Positions 37,301 to 52,300 of a stretch of DNA of 64,000 nucleotides are shown here, piece by piece (the stretch's first letter is position 1; each line of letters opens with the position of its first letter). This DNA comes from Elysia chlorotica (lineage: Eukaryota; Mollusca; Gastropoda; Plakobranchidae): the NCBI GenBank assembly GCA_003991915.1, contig RQTK01000011.1, forward strand, positions 1,240,995 to 1,304,994, given 5' to 3'. The notes beneath the pieces were generated by a model. It made no database searches and was not told where the DNA came from. It saw only the letters and a list, made by a program, of their open reading frames with translations. Both the position numbers and the translations under genes were made by a program.

Positions 37301-40300
37301 CGTTTAATAGCACTTTAACCTTTTTTGGTATTTTCTTTCAGATATTTTTATTTTGAAGTGGATATTTTAGGCATTTGATATTTTCCTATCACAAATTTAA
37401 CAGACAGTTAAAGAAGTAACCAAGAGGACGGATATTCTAATGTTTTATTATCTTGGTCGCTTGTAAGGGACTTTTAGTTGATGCCGTAAATAAAGCTACG
37501 TAAAGACATACTATATAAAACTGTTTGTGTATTTAAATAATTTACAACTGGACTATGTGCTAAGGACTAAAGTTCTGAACATATTTGTAATTTCTTTACC
37601 TTGAGGAAAGGAGACTTAAACAAAAAGTGCAAATCTTATTATATATTTAAAATTCAAGTTTAATGTTTGGTGTATCACCTGGCTTTTCTGGTTTTCCTGG
37701 CTTTTTGGTTTTTTCTTGGGCTCTTGGTTTTCCTAACTTTCCTGCTTTGCTTGGTTTTTCTGGCTTTCCTGGTTTCGTTGGTTTAACCGGTTTTCCTGGT
37801 TGACTGGGTTTTCCTGGCTTTTCTGGCTTGTTTGGATGTCCGCATGCTGGTTTCTCAGGCTTTCCTTTACAAGGGTAAAAAGCCAATAGATTTACTATTA
37901 CTATTTATTCTTACGAGGCACACTGATGTTTTGTATTATATTCTATAGAAAATGTAAAACGTGTGGTAAAAACACAAACATTAAAGGTTTATATATTTCG
38001 TTAACTTTGAAACGTTGAGTAGATAAAGTGTAAAAGCCACCTAGGTTACACATTAAAAAGAACTACACAAATATATTCTAGCAGCTTAAAAAAGAAATAA
38101 AAAGGGCAGGAGGAGGCAACAATTTTGCAAAGAGTTTAAAAAGGGTTCCTCAGTATTTTTTCTTTATAATAATAGGAACATTCTCGGTTCACCTTGTTTA
38201 ATTCACTTTATTGTTTAAGCTTTCTAAATCTGGACCAAAACCGTTTACAAAAATGTATTCACAGTTAGTGTATAAACAATAATTTACAGATTACTCCTGT
38301 TTTTCCTTCTGATAAAAACCCACAACGTTATCGGTTTTATTTAGTTTACCTGGCTTTCCTGGTTTGACTGGCTTTCCTGGTTTCACTGATTTTCCTGGCT
38401 TCTTGGATTTTTCTTGAGCTCTTGGTTTACCTGGCTTTCCTGGTTTTCCTGGTTTCACAGGTTTTCCTGGTTTCTCGGGCTTTCCTGGTTTCACTGGTCT
38501 ACGGGATAGTGGTTTCACCGGCTTTCCTAGAAACGGATCAAAAGACAAGTCTTTTAAATGCAACTCTTTATTTTCATAACGTTTAATTTAAGTATTTTAG
38601 GCATTTGATATTTTCCTATCACAAATTTAGCAGACAGTTAAAGAAGTAACCAAGAGGACGGATATTCTAATGTTTTATGGTCTTGATCGCTTGTAAGGGA
38701 CTTTTAGTTGATACCGTAAATAAAGCTACGTAAAGACATACTATATAAACCTTATTGTGTATTTAAATAATTTACAACTGGACTATGTGCTAAGGACTAG
38801 AGTGCTGAACATATTTGTAATTTCTGTACCTTGAGGAAAGGAGACTTAAACAAAAAGTGCAAATCTTAATATATATTTAAAATTCCATTTTAATGTTTGG
38901 TGTTCTAATATATATTTAAAATTCCATTTTAATGTTTGGTGTATTACCTGGCTTTTCTGGTTTTCCTGGCTTTTTGGTTTTTTCTTGGGCTCTTGGTTTT
39001 CCTGGCTTTCCTGGTTTCGTTGGTTTGACCGGTTTCCCTGGTTGACTGGGTTTTCCTGGCTTTTCTGGTTTTCCAGGTTTTTCTGGCTTTTCTGGCTGTT
39101 TTGGATTTCCGTTTTCTGGTTTCCCAGGATTTTCTTTAGAGAAAGAGTAATAGGTTATTAGATTTTTTTATTCTCACGAGGCACATTGATGTTTTAAAAA
39201 TGATTATTTTGTTCTATACAAAATGTAAAACGTGTAACAAATTCAAACATTTAGATTCTATAGAGCGTAAAATCAGAAACTGTTTCCGGTGCATGCTTTA
39301 AAAAAATTAAACATGGTACTCGCAACGTAGAGATTGAGATCGTCTTTTAAGTATCGGGACAACATTTAATTGCACATGTGGTTTTAGAAAATTACTCTAA
39401 AACTTACTTGTCTTAGGGGGTGTCGGCTTTCTGCCTGCGTTGGGACATGTTGGTTTACTTGGTACCGCTGTGTAAAAATGCAAAAATATTTTAGATTTTA
39501 TTAGATTTAATAAAAAGAAGAAAAAAAAACATTCAGCAAGTGTATATAAATAATTTTTAAAGGTAGTTTTGTTTCGTAAGTATATACTTTAAACTAATAA
39601 ACTATACCTTAGTGATTATAAGTTGTAGTCTCAACTAAAAAAAAACCTGTCCTTTCCAACAAGTTTGCTTATGTATAAAGGATTTTAATATCATTTTTTC
39701 ATATTAAACTAATTATAAAATCCCACAAAGGAAAATTAGAAGAAGAAAATCACATGCCGAATACGATGATAATCGAATCACTTTGGAAAAAAACCTTTAG
39801 AGTTTGAGAAAAGAGACACAGTCTCTGAAAAGACTGATGTGCGACGAATGGGTGTTACCAATAGTGACATCATTTAGGTATTAAACACCATTTTTTACTA
39901 AGAGACTTGCCCAACGACTAAGAAATGCACAAAGAGCTATGGAAAAAATATGCTTAAAAGTCAGAAAACAAACCGGACTTAGAGACAATGGATAACACCA
40001 TATGGACCAAAAGATTCACCGACTGGCAGCAACGGAATGAAAGGAAGGTAGATAAGGAGATGGCGTGTAGATATTGTTTTTTGAAGGTGGACATAGAGTG
40101 GATCAGGGAAGCACAATAACGTGAGTGTTTTGAATCTGTTGCGGAGGTCTACACTTCACAGTGGATGAACACAGCTTTGCAGTACCTGTAGGAGCTGTAG
40201 AAATAATACAAAAAAACGTGTTTTATCTGTTGTGGAAAAAATTACAATCCTTGAAGTCTGTTTTTTTTCGTTAGTGAATTAATTTTAAATACGTTCACAT

Positions 40301-43300
40301 TAGTTCATACATAAAGTCTCAGATCAGATCAAAGTATTCAAGTAAATAAATATATTTCTGAAATGCCTTCCTTTAAAATGTTTTTGTAGCTAAGGTTTGA
40401 CGATTTTTATCATTACAAAATCAATGTTTGTATATTTATCGAGCCGTGTGTTGTTTTTCTGTTGGTCCCCACGACATTGATGCGCCAAGAGGATAATGAA
40501 AAACATAACCAAACGCAATTCAACTAAATAACTGTTTTCAAAAAGTCTTTTTGGCGGCTTAGGTAGTTTTGTAAATTTTGGAATTTTGGGGAGTTTTGAG
40601 ACGTGGGGGAATTTTGGTGTCCCTGTAAAATAATGCATTGGTTTTGTTATCAAAAAATATTGGTAAGGATACATTTGAACTATACATTTTGAAATTTAAC
40701 CAATCAATTTGAAACTTATTCTCTTTTATAAAGACCCTTTTACAGGGCGTACTTTGTGATTCTACCCTGCTATATTTGGCATGCAGAAATATCCGAGATT
40801 ACTATGTAACTCAGGTGTATAATCAACCAACCATGCCATTCTATTGTTCACTGGAGAGAAAAAGAATTGATTAATTTTGAGTAATTTACGTTAATCGCAT
40901 TCCAAACTATTACATCTCAAACTAATTTTTGGAGTGACAGGCTCTGTAATCATTTTCTGTAACTAATCCTGATAGGGAAAAAAATCAAAGGAAACATATA
41001 GACAAGTAATTTGAGATCTTAGTTGTGTGAATCACTTTTAAATCTATGATATAATGCGCTCAAATCACAGTTAATTTTGTTTTCATTATCTTGTATACAA
41101 AATGTAAAGCATGTGGTAAAAACACGAACAATTTAAGTTTTATAGATGTTTCAATTTGAACACAATTTGAACCTTTTCGGTTTACCTTGTTTACTTGACT
41201 TAATGGTTTTATTTTTGTAAAGGCTGGACCAAAATTACAGATGGCTCCTCTTTTTCCCTTCTGATAAAAACCTTTTAAGCAATGTTATCTGTTTTATATA
41301 GTTTACCTGGTTTTCCTGGTTTGACTGGTTTTCCGGGCTTTCCTGGTTTCACTGGTTTTCGGGATATTGGTTTCACAGGCTTTCCTAGTAACGGATCAAA
41401 AGGCAAGTCTATTAAATACAGTTATTGGTTTTATTAACGTTTAGTGCAAGTCGTTATAAAAAGTTAATAGATGATTTTGTTTAATAACATTTTGCACTTT
41501 TTGGGTAATTCCATTCAGACACCCAAATTTTTAATTGGATATTTTAAGTGTTTGATTCTTTCCTATTACAAATATAACAGACAGTTGAAAAATAGCCAAG
41601 AGCACAAACATTCTAAGGTTTCATCGCCTTGGTCGCTTGTAAGTTGATACTGGAAATAAAACTCCGTAAAGCCACGCAATATAAATCTTATTGTGTGTTT
41701 TAGACATTTATAACTAGACTAGAGTGCTGAACATATTATTTGCAATTGCTGTACCCTAAGGAAAGGTGACTACAACAAGAAACCACAAACCCATTTCCAT
41801 TTCAATGTTTGGTGTCTCACCTGGATTTTCTGTTTTTTCTATTTTTTTAGATTTTTCTTGGGCTCTTGGTGTCCCTGGCTGGTCTGATTTACTTGGTACT
41901 CCTGGCTTTCCAGGTTTGCTTGGTTTTCCTGGCTTTCCTGGTTTAACCGGTTTCCCTGGTTGAGTGGGGTTTTCAGGTTTATCAGGTTTTCCTGGCTTTC
42001 CTGGTTTACATGGTTTTCGGCATGGTGGTTTCACAGGCTTTCCTACAATTGTGTTTAAGAAAAAAAAATATATACACATTGATTCTCCTAACTGGTCCAT
42101 GTTTCTTGTATTATGTCTCTCTAAAAACAAAAACAACATGTAAAAGCTTGAAATATATGAAAGACCCAAAGATATTTATTGATGTCTTTATCGTTTCTAC
42201 AGAGTCTTCAAGTTCTTTTATAAAAACTATTTTAAAAAATACAGATACCTCTTCCTTTTTGTCTTAAAAACATAAAACAAAGTTTTCTATTTCATATCAT
42301 TTACCTGGCTTTTCCGGCTTGTCTGGCTTTCCTGATTTCCCTGGTTTTAATGGTTTTGTTGGTTGACTGGGCTTTCCTGCTTTTCCTGGTTTCCCAGGCT
42401 TTTCTGGTTTTCCTGGGTTTTCTGGTTTTACTGGTTTTCCTAGTAAAGGGTCGAAAGGCACGTCTTTTAATTGAAACTCTTTATTTTTATGACGTATAGT
42501 GTTACTTATTATTCTAATAACCTTTTAAAACGAGTTTTGTTTCCTTTCATACACTATAATTTTTTTAGGGGAGTGCATTTGTTTCTTTTCCAATTACAAA
42601 TTTAACAGACAGGAAAAGCAAACAAGAGAGCGTAAATGTTAAGTTTTTTTATCGGCTCCATTGCTTGTAAGGGACCTCTAACTGATGCAGTAAATAAATC
42701 TATGTTAAGCCATACTGTATACGCTTTGTGTATAAGTAATTTTTTACAAGACATTCTTCGAAGAGCTGTAGGCATTTTTTAAACTGTAGACTACTACAAA
42801 AATTTAGTAAATCTCAATTATATTGAAATTCATTTTTAATGCTTGGCATGTTACCTGGATTTTGTGGTTTGCCTGGCTTTTTGTCCTTTTCTTGGGCTCT
42901 TGGTGTCCCTGGTGCAGGTGCAGGTGCAGGTACAGGTACAGGTACAGGTACAGCTTTTGGTACTAAGGACAAAAATCATGGTAACCTTTATTAGCGTGAT
43001 TTGTGGTCAGTGAGTTTACAAACGTTTCCCTTATATTAAAGTTTGTAAAGTAATACAATGAGACAAAACAAATTGGGCAAATATAACCTTCCAGTTTTTT
43101 ACATGAAGTATGCTAAGAGGTTTGTTAAAATCTGTTGTATAGTTGTGAAAGTTGGACAATAGCAGATGATGTTAGAAAAAGACTGAAAGCAACAGAAATG
43201 TGTTTTTAAAAGATATCGAGAATATTATGGAAGGCTAAGAGTGAAAAAAGAGAATGAGGCAAGAAAATATGGATCTTTGATAATAAAAAAAAGTCCGAAA

Positions 43301-46300
43301 AAGGCAAATGCAAATTGTAATTGTCTTTTTCGATGCAAAAGTATAGAACATTTAGCCCTACCGGAGGGGGGATTGAAAGAATAAAACGTTGACAAAGAAA
43401 ACCCTACATAGATAGGCAACCAATAAAAAGAGGACACTTTAGACTTTTTTAAGCAATCTGAACAAAGATCAACCCTTTTAGTTTTGCGGGTGAAAGAGAT
43501 TCACTTACCAGGAGTTTTGCTTGCTGGCTTTGGTTCAGGTGCAGCAGGTGCAGGTGCAGCTTGTGGTACTATGGAAAAAACATCATAACGTTTATAAATG
43601 CGACTAGGCTTTTACATTTAAATCTGTGAAGTAATAAGATAGGATATGGCCAATGAGCGAATTTAATCTTTCAGTTTTTTTACTTGAAGTATGCTAAGAT
43701 GTTTGATCAAATCTTTTATATTGTTGTGAAAGTTGGACAATAGCAGACGATGTTAGAAAAAGACATAAAGCAACACTAATTAGTTTTAGAAGAGCTCTAA
43801 GAATATCATGGAAGGTGAAACATAAAAACGATGATGAGGTTACAAAAGATAAAGTTTTGATTTTAAAGAAAATGTCAAATGCAATGTGGAGATATCAAGA
43901 TTTATATAAAGGCATAGAACATTGAAAAAGATGGCTGAAAAGTCGACAACAAATACCCTACGTAGATTACCTAAACAGTTTGGCAACCAAAAAAGAATTA
44001 AGGACATTTATCTGAACAAAAAGTTTAATGGCGGTATAAGAGTATCTATGTCTGGTCTAGACCCGGTACTTGATAATTGAATGAATGCTAAGATGTATTT
44101 AATGTAATTTTAAGTTTGCTATAATCCTACATTATTTCAAACAATGTTGTCCTTGTTGTAATGTATTTTCACCACTAGAAAATGAGAAAATGCTATTCTT
44201 TTACTGTGAAGACATAGGATTGTGTATTACTTTACCCTCTGCGTTATGGATATGTGTGTTTATGACACACTGATGTACGCCAATAATACCACCTTTACCG
44301 ATATCAATCTTATTTTAAAGTCATATAGCAATCGCTAATTATTGGTTACAGAAATACTTCAATCAAAGCTAATTCAAACCTCTTAACGTTATCGGGAAAG
44401 GGATTCACTCACCAGGCATTTTGCATACTGGCTCTGGTGCAGGTATAGGTGCTGGCGCTGGTGCATCTTTTGGTACTAAGGACAAAAATCATACGATCAA
44501 ACGTTTTCGAACGTGATTTGTGTGCAGTCAGTTTACAACCTTGGCTCTCACATTAAAAATTGTGAAGTAATACAATGAGACAAGAAAATTTGGGATAATT
44601 ATAATCTTTAAGTTTTTTACAAAAAGTTTGCTAAGATGTTTGTTTAAATCTTTTGTATTATTGTGAAAGTTGAAAGAATATGATGTTAGAAAAGACTTAA
44701 AGCAAGAGAAATGTGTTTTAAAAGGTATCGAAGAATATCACAGAAGGAAAAGAGTAAAACGACAATGAGGCTAGAAAAGATGGATATTTGATAAAAATGT
44801 CAGAAAAAGGCAAATGCAATGTGTAAATATCTAAGTCGATGTAAAAGTATGGAACATTTAGCCCTAAATTTGATTCCATGTTGTCCTTGTTACAATGTAT
44901 TTTGCCATGAGAAAATGAGAAAATGCTACCCTTTTACCGGACAGACATAGGGTTATGAAATGTTGTACCATTTGAGTTATGGATATACGTTTAAATTACT
45001 CACTGATTTAAGCCAATATAACCACTTTGACTTATATAAACGTCCAGAATGTTAATTAAATTCAGATTTTTAGATCATATCGCGACACATGATATATTAA
45101 CTCTAATTATTAGGTGAAATCTTATTTCAATGAAAGCTCAATAAACCCTTTTAGTTTTGCGGGTGAAAGAGATTTACTGACCAGGAGTTTTGCTTGCTGG
45201 CTTTGGTTCAGGCGCAGGTGCAGGTGCAGCTTGTGGTACTATGGAAAAAAACATGATAACGTTTATAAATACGACTTTTAGTCTACAAACTAGGCTTTTA
45301 CATTTAAATCTGTAAAGTAATAAGATCTTTCAGGTTTTTTTTACATGAAGTATGCTGAGATGTTGGGTCAAATCTTTTATATGATTGTAAAAGTTGGACA
45401 ATAGCAGATGATATTAGAAACATACATTAAGCAGCAGAAATAAGTTTCAGAAGAGCTCTAACAATATCATGGAAGGTAAAAAAATAAAAACGATGATGAG
45501 GCTACAAAAAATAAATTTTTTATTAAAAGAATAAAAAAGTCAAATGCAATGTATACATATCAAAATTTATGCAAAGGCATAGGACATGGAAAAAGATGGC
45601 AAAGGCGGGAAAAGTTGACAACGTAGATTACCTTAATAGTTTGGCAACCAATAAAGACAGGAAAATTTAGAATTTTTAAATTTATACTGAACTAAAAGTT
45701 TAATGGCGTGATATGATTATCTATGTCTGGTCTTGAACCGGTACTTGATATATGAATGAATGCTAAGATGTATTTCATGTATTTTTAAATTTTTTGTGAT
45801 CCTAAATTATTTCAAACAACGTTGTCCGTGTTGAAATGTATTTTAACCACTAGAAAATGAGAAAATGCTACACTTTTAACGTATAGACATAAGATTTGGT
45901 TTTACTTTACCCTCTGCCTTATGAAAATGTGTTTTTATGAACCACTGATTTACTCCAATACTACCACCTTACTGATATCAATCTACAGAATGTTTGTAAA
46001 TTCACATATTACAGTCATAATATGATACATTATATAAAAATTGCTCATTATTGGGTACAAAAAAATTTCAAAGACAGATAAATCAACCCTCCTAATTTTT
46101 GTGGGAAAGGTATTCACTCACCAGCCGTTTTGCATATTGGCTTTAGTGGAAGTGCAGGTGCAGGTGCAGGTGCAGGTGCAGGTGCAGGTGCAGGTGCAGG
46201 TGCAGGTGCCGGTGCAGGCGCAGGTGCAGCTTTTGGTACTACGGACAAAATCGTGATAATGTTTATGAATGTGATTTGTGTGCAGTGAGTTTACAAACTT

Positions 46301-49300
46301 GGCTCTTACATTACAATTTTGAAAGTAATAAAAAGGGACAAGACAACATGGGCAAATTTAATGTTTCAGTTTTTTTACATGAAGTTTTCTAAGCTGTGTA
46401 GTCATATCCTTTGTATGGCTTTGAAATTTGGACAATAGCAAATGTTGTCTGAAAAAACTGTAAGCCACAGACAGGTATTTTTAGAAGATGTCTAAGGCTT
46501 TCATAGAAGAAAAAGAGTTAAAACGACACTGAGGCTAGAGAAGATAGATCTTTGATTTTTTTTAAAGGGAAAGGTTTATGCAATGTGTAGATATCAAAAT
46601 CGATATAATTGTATATAACATTTAGCATCAACTGAAAGCTCAGCTAGTTAAGACAGGAAAAGTCGAAAACAATTACCCTACGTAGATTACCTCAACAGGT
46701 GGGCAACCAATAAAGATAGGACAATTTAGACTTCTTAAAGTCTGAACAATACGGAATAGGATCTTATATGTGTGCTCTAGACCCGGTACTTGATAAATGA
46801 TCTGATGCTAAGATAAATTTAATGTACTTTAATGTGATCTAAGATCCTTTATAATTTGAAACAATGTTGTCCTTGTTACAATGTACTTTAAGCACAGGAA
46901 AATAAAAACTGCTACATTTTTACTGCACATGTATAGGTTTATGTATTTACCCTCCGCGTCATAGATATGCGTTTTTATGAACCACTAATTTACTCCAATA
47001 CTAACACCTTACTGATATCAATGTACAGAATGTTTGTAAATTCACATATTACAGTCATAATGTGATACATTATATAACAATTGCTCATTATTGGGTAAAA
47101 AAACATTTCAATGAAAGATTAATCTACCCTCTGAATTTTTGTGGGAAATGTATTCACTCACCAGCCGTTTTGCATATTGGCTTTAAATCAAGTACAGGTG
47201 CCGGTGCAGGTGCCGGAGCAGGTGCAGGTGCAGGTGCAGGTGCAGGTGCAGGTGCAGGTGCAACAGGTGGGCAACCTATAAAGATAGGACAATTTAGACT
47301 TCTCAAAGTCTGAACAATGCGGAATAGGATCTTATATGTGTGCTCTAGACCCGGTACTTGATAAATGAATTAATGCTAAGATAAATTTAATGTAATTTAA
47401 AGTGATCTAAGATCATTCATAATTTTAAAAAATATTGTCCTTGTTACAATGTACTTTAAGCACAAGAAAAAAAATATTGCTACCCTTTTAATGCACATGT
47501 ATAGGTTTATCTATTTCAATAAAAGATTAATCAACCCTCTTAATTTTTGTGGGAAAGGTATTCACTCACCAGCCGTTTTGCATATTGGCTTTGGTTCAAG
47601 TGCAGGTGCAGGTACAGGTGCCGCTGCAGGTGCAGGTGCAGCTTTTGGTACTAAGGACAAAATCGTGATAATGTTTATGAATGTGATTTGTGTGCAGTGA
47701 GTTTACAAACTTAACTTGGCTCTTACATTACAATTTTGGAAGTAATAGAAAGGGACAAGACATTTTGGGCAAATTTAATCTTTCAGTTTTTTTACATGAA
47801 GTATGCTAAGCTGAGTGGTCATATCCTTTGTATGGTTTTGAAATTTGGACAATAGCAAATGTTGTCAGAAAAAAACTTAAAGCCACAGACAGGTATCTTT
47901 AGAAGATGTCTAAGACTTTCATAGAAGAATAAGAGTTAAAACGACTTTTTACTGTACATTCATAGGGTTATGTATTACTTTACCCTCTGACTTATGGATG
48001 TGTGTTTTTATGACCCACTGATTTACGCCAATACTACCACCTTTACTGATATAAATGTAGAGAATGTTTGTAAATTCACATATTACAGTCATAATGTGAT
48101 ACATTATATAACAATTGCTCATTATTGGGTAAAAAAACATTTCAATGAAAGATTAATCTACCCTCTAAATTTTTGTGGGAAATGTATTCACTCACCAGCC
48201 GTTTTGCATATTGGCTTTAAATCAAGTACAGGTGCCGGTGCAGGTGCAGGTGCAGGTGCAGGTGCAGGTGCAGGTGCAGGTGCAGGTGCCGGTGCAGGTG
48301 CAGCTTTTGGTACTAAGGACAAAATCGTGATAATGTTTATGAATGTGATTTGTGTGCAGTGAGTTTACAAACTTGGCTCTTACATTACAATTTTGGAAGT
48401 AATAAAAAGGGACAAGACAACTTGGGCAAATTTAATCTTTCAGTTTTTTTTACATAAAAGATGCTAAGCTGTGTGGTCATATACTTGTATGGTTTTGAAA
48501 TATGCGCAAAAGGAAATGTTGTCAGAAAAAACTCAAAGCCACTGACAGGTATTTTTAGAAGATGTCTAAGACGTTCATAACAGAATAAGAGTCAAAACTA
48601 CACTGAGGCTAAAAAGATAGATCTTTGAGGGTTATGTATTACTTTACCCTCTGACTTATGGATGTGTGTTTTTATGACCCACTGATTTACGCCAATACTA
48701 CCACCTTTACTGATATCAATGTACAGAATGTTTGTAAATTCACATATTACAGTCATAATGTGATACATTATATAACAATTGCTCATTATTGGGTACAAAA
48801 ACATTTCAATGAAAGATTAATCAACCCTCTTAATTTTTGTGGGAAATGTATTCACTCACCAGCCGTTTTGCATATTGGCTTTAAATCAAGTACAGGTGCC
48901 GGTGCAGGTGCAGGTGCAGGTGCAGGTGCAGGTGCAGGTGCAGGTGCAGGTGCAGGTGCAGCTTTTGGTACTACGGACAAAATCGTGATAATGTTTATGA
49001 ATGTGATTTGTGTGCAGTGAGTTTACAAACTTGGCTCTTACATTACAATTTTGGAAGTAATAAAAAGGGACAAGACAACTTGGGCAAATTTAATCTTTCA
49101 GTTTTTTTACATGAAGTATGCTAAGCTGTGTGGTCATATCCTTTGTATGGTTTTGAAATTTGGACAATAGCAAATGTTGTCAGAAAAAACTTAAAGCCAC
49201 AGACAGGTATTTTTAGAAGATGTCTAAGACTTTCATAGAAGAATAAGAGTTAAAACGACACTGAGGCTAGAGAAGATAGATCTTTGATTTTTTTAAAGGG

Positions 49301-52300
49301 AAAGGTTAATGCAATGTGTAGATATCAAAATCGATATAATAGTATATAACATTTAGCATCAACTGAAAGCTCAGCTAGTTAAGACAGGAAAAGTCGACAA
49401 CAAATACACTACGTAGATTACCTCAACAGGTGGGCAACCAATAAAGATAGGACAATTTAGACTTCTTAAAGTCTGAACAATGCGGAATAGGATCTTATAT
49501 GTGTGCTCTAGACCCGGTACTTGATAAATGAATTAATGCTAAGATAAATTTAATGTACTTTAAAGTGATCTAAGATCCTTCATAATTTGAAACAATGTTG
49601 TCCTTGTTACAATATACTTTAAGCACGAGAAAATAAAAATTGCTACCCCTTTAATGCACATGTATAGGTTTATGTATTTCAATGAAAGATTAATCAACCC
49701 TCTTAATTTTTGTGGGAAAGGTATTCACTCACCAGCCGTTTTGCATATTGGCTTTAAATCAAGTACAGGTGCCGGTGCAGGTGCAGGTGCAGGTGCAGGT
49801 GCCGGTGCAGGTGCAGGTGCAGGTGCCGGTGCAGGTGCAGGTGCAGGTGCAGCTTTTGGTACTAAGGACAAAATCGTGATAATGTTTATGAATGTGATTT
49901 GTGTGCAGTGAGTTTACAAACTTGGCTCTTACATTACAATTTTGGAAGTAATACAAAGGGACAAGACAACTTGGGCAAATTTAATCTTTCAGTTTTTTTA
50001 CATGAAGTATTCTAAGCTGTGTGGTCATATCCTTTGTATGGTTTTGAAATTTGGACAATAGCAAATGTTGTCAAAATAGACTTAAAGCCACAGATTTGTG
50101 TGTTTAGAGAAGGTCTAAGAAACTCATGAAAGGATGAGAGTTAAAAAGACGCTGAGGCTAGAAAAGATAGATCTTTGATTTAAAGAAAAGAGAAAAGCAA
50201 ATGTAAAAAACGATGCAAAAGTATATACCATTTAGCATCAACTGAAAGCTCAGCTGGTAAAGATAGAAAAAGTCGGCAACGAATACCCTAAGTAGATTAC
50301 CTCAAAAGGTGGGCAATCAATAAAGATAGGACAATTTAGACTTCTTTAAGTTGCCTGAACAAAAAGATGGATGGAGGGATAGGATCTTATATGTGTGCTC
50401 TAGACCCCGTACTTGATAAATGATTTAATGCTAAGATGTATTTAATGCACTTTAAAGTTATATATGATCTTACTTATTTTGAAACAATTTTGTCTTTGTT
50501 GCAATGTATTTTAAGCATGAGAAAAAAAAGCAAATGCTACCCTTTCACTGCACATTTTTAGGTTTATAAATTACTTTACTCACTGCATTATGCATAAGTG
50601 TTTTTATGACCCACTGATTTACACCAATGCTACCACCTTTACTGATATCCAGCTACAGAATGTTTGTAAATTCACATTTTACAGTCATAATGTGACACGT
50701 AATATAACAATTGCTATTTAATGGGTAAATAAATATTTCAATGAAAGCGTAATCAACCGTCTTAAATTTGTGGGGAAATGTATTTACTTACCAGGCATTT
50801 TGCATACTGGCGTTGGTGCAGGTGCAGGTGCAGGTGCAGGTGCCGGTGCAGGTGCAGGTGCAGGAGCCGATGCAGGCGCAGGTGCAGCTTTTGGTACTAC
50901 GGACAAAATCGTGATAATGTTTATGAACGTGATTTGTATGCAGTGAGTTTACAAACTTAATTTGGCTCTTACATTAAAATTTTAGTAGTAATACATTGGG
51001 ACAAGACAAACTGGGCAATATTAATCTTTCTTTTTTTTTCATGACGTATGCTAATCTGTTTGGTCAAATCCTTTGTATAGTTGTGAAAGTTGGACAATAG
51101 CAGATGATGTTAGAAAAAGACTTAAAGCAAGAGAAATGTGTTTTAAAGTATATCGAAGAATATCACGGAAGGATAATATTGAAAACAACGATGAGGCTAG
51201 AAACGATTGGTTTTTTTTATTTTTAAAAATGTAAGAAAAAGGCAAATACAATGTGTAAATATCTAAATCGAGGCAGGTATGAATGAAGCATAAATGAATG
51301 CTAAGATGTATTAAATTTAATGCAGTTTTAAGTTTTATTACGATCCTTTTTAAGGTTATATTATATCCTTGTTATAATGCATTTTTTTGCCACGAGAAAA
51401 TGAATAAATGCTACCCTTTTACCGTACAGACATAGGGTATTTGCGTTATCGATATAAGTTTTAATACCCTCTAGTTTAAACCAATATTACCACTTTTACT
51501 GATATAAAATTACAGAATGTTGGTTAAATTCAGATTGTTAATGATATTACGACACATGATATATTAACTCTAATTATTAGCTTAAATCATATTTCAATGA
51601 AAGCTTAATCAACCCTCTTAATTTTGCGGGGATAGGAATTCACTCACCAGGCGCTTTGCATGCTGGCTTTGGTGCAGGTGCAGGTGCAGCTTTTGGTACT
51701 ACGCACAAAAATCAAAATAACGTTTATGAACACGATTTGTGTGCAGTGAGTCTACAAACTTGCCTCTTACATTTAAATATGTGCATGTGAAGTAATAAAA
51801 TGGGACAAGACAAAATGGGGATAGTTTTTATTTTTTTTTTACATGTAGTCTGCTAAAATGTTGGACAAATCCTTTGTATGGTTGTGAAGTCGAACAATAG
51901 CTTTTGTTGTCAGAAAAAGACTCAAATCCACAGACATGTGGTTTTAGAAAAGCTTTAAGAATATCATGAAAGGATAAGAGTTAAAACGACAATGAGGCTA
52001 GAAAAGATTGGTCTTTAATAAATATAGTATAAAAAAGTAATTGCAATATGGATATATCAAAGTCGATGTAAAATTATATAAAATTTAACGTTAACTGGAA
52101 ATACAGATGCTAAAGTCAGGAAAACGACAACGGGTACCCTACGTAGATAGCATAAACTGAAGGGCTACCAATAAAGACAGGACATTTAAGGCTTCTTAAA
52201 GTTATCTGAACTAAGAGATTAATGGCAGGATATGATCATCGATCTTTTCTTTTTACCCACTACTTGATAAATGAATGGATGCTACGATGACTGTATTTAA

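Noticed and set aside
36981-42439. Collagen (Gly-X-Y) interpretation of the GKP repeats
   Set aside because: The period is x-Lys-Pro, with Val, Glu, Thr, Ser or Asp often replacing Gly; no long uninterrupted Gly-X-Y run exists.
46041-50960. Plus-strand Gly-Ala, Val-Gln and Cys-Arg frames
   Set aside because: They are other readings of the GGTGCA repeats. The minus-strand Ala-Pro reading is supported by splice sites and the conserved KPxC core.
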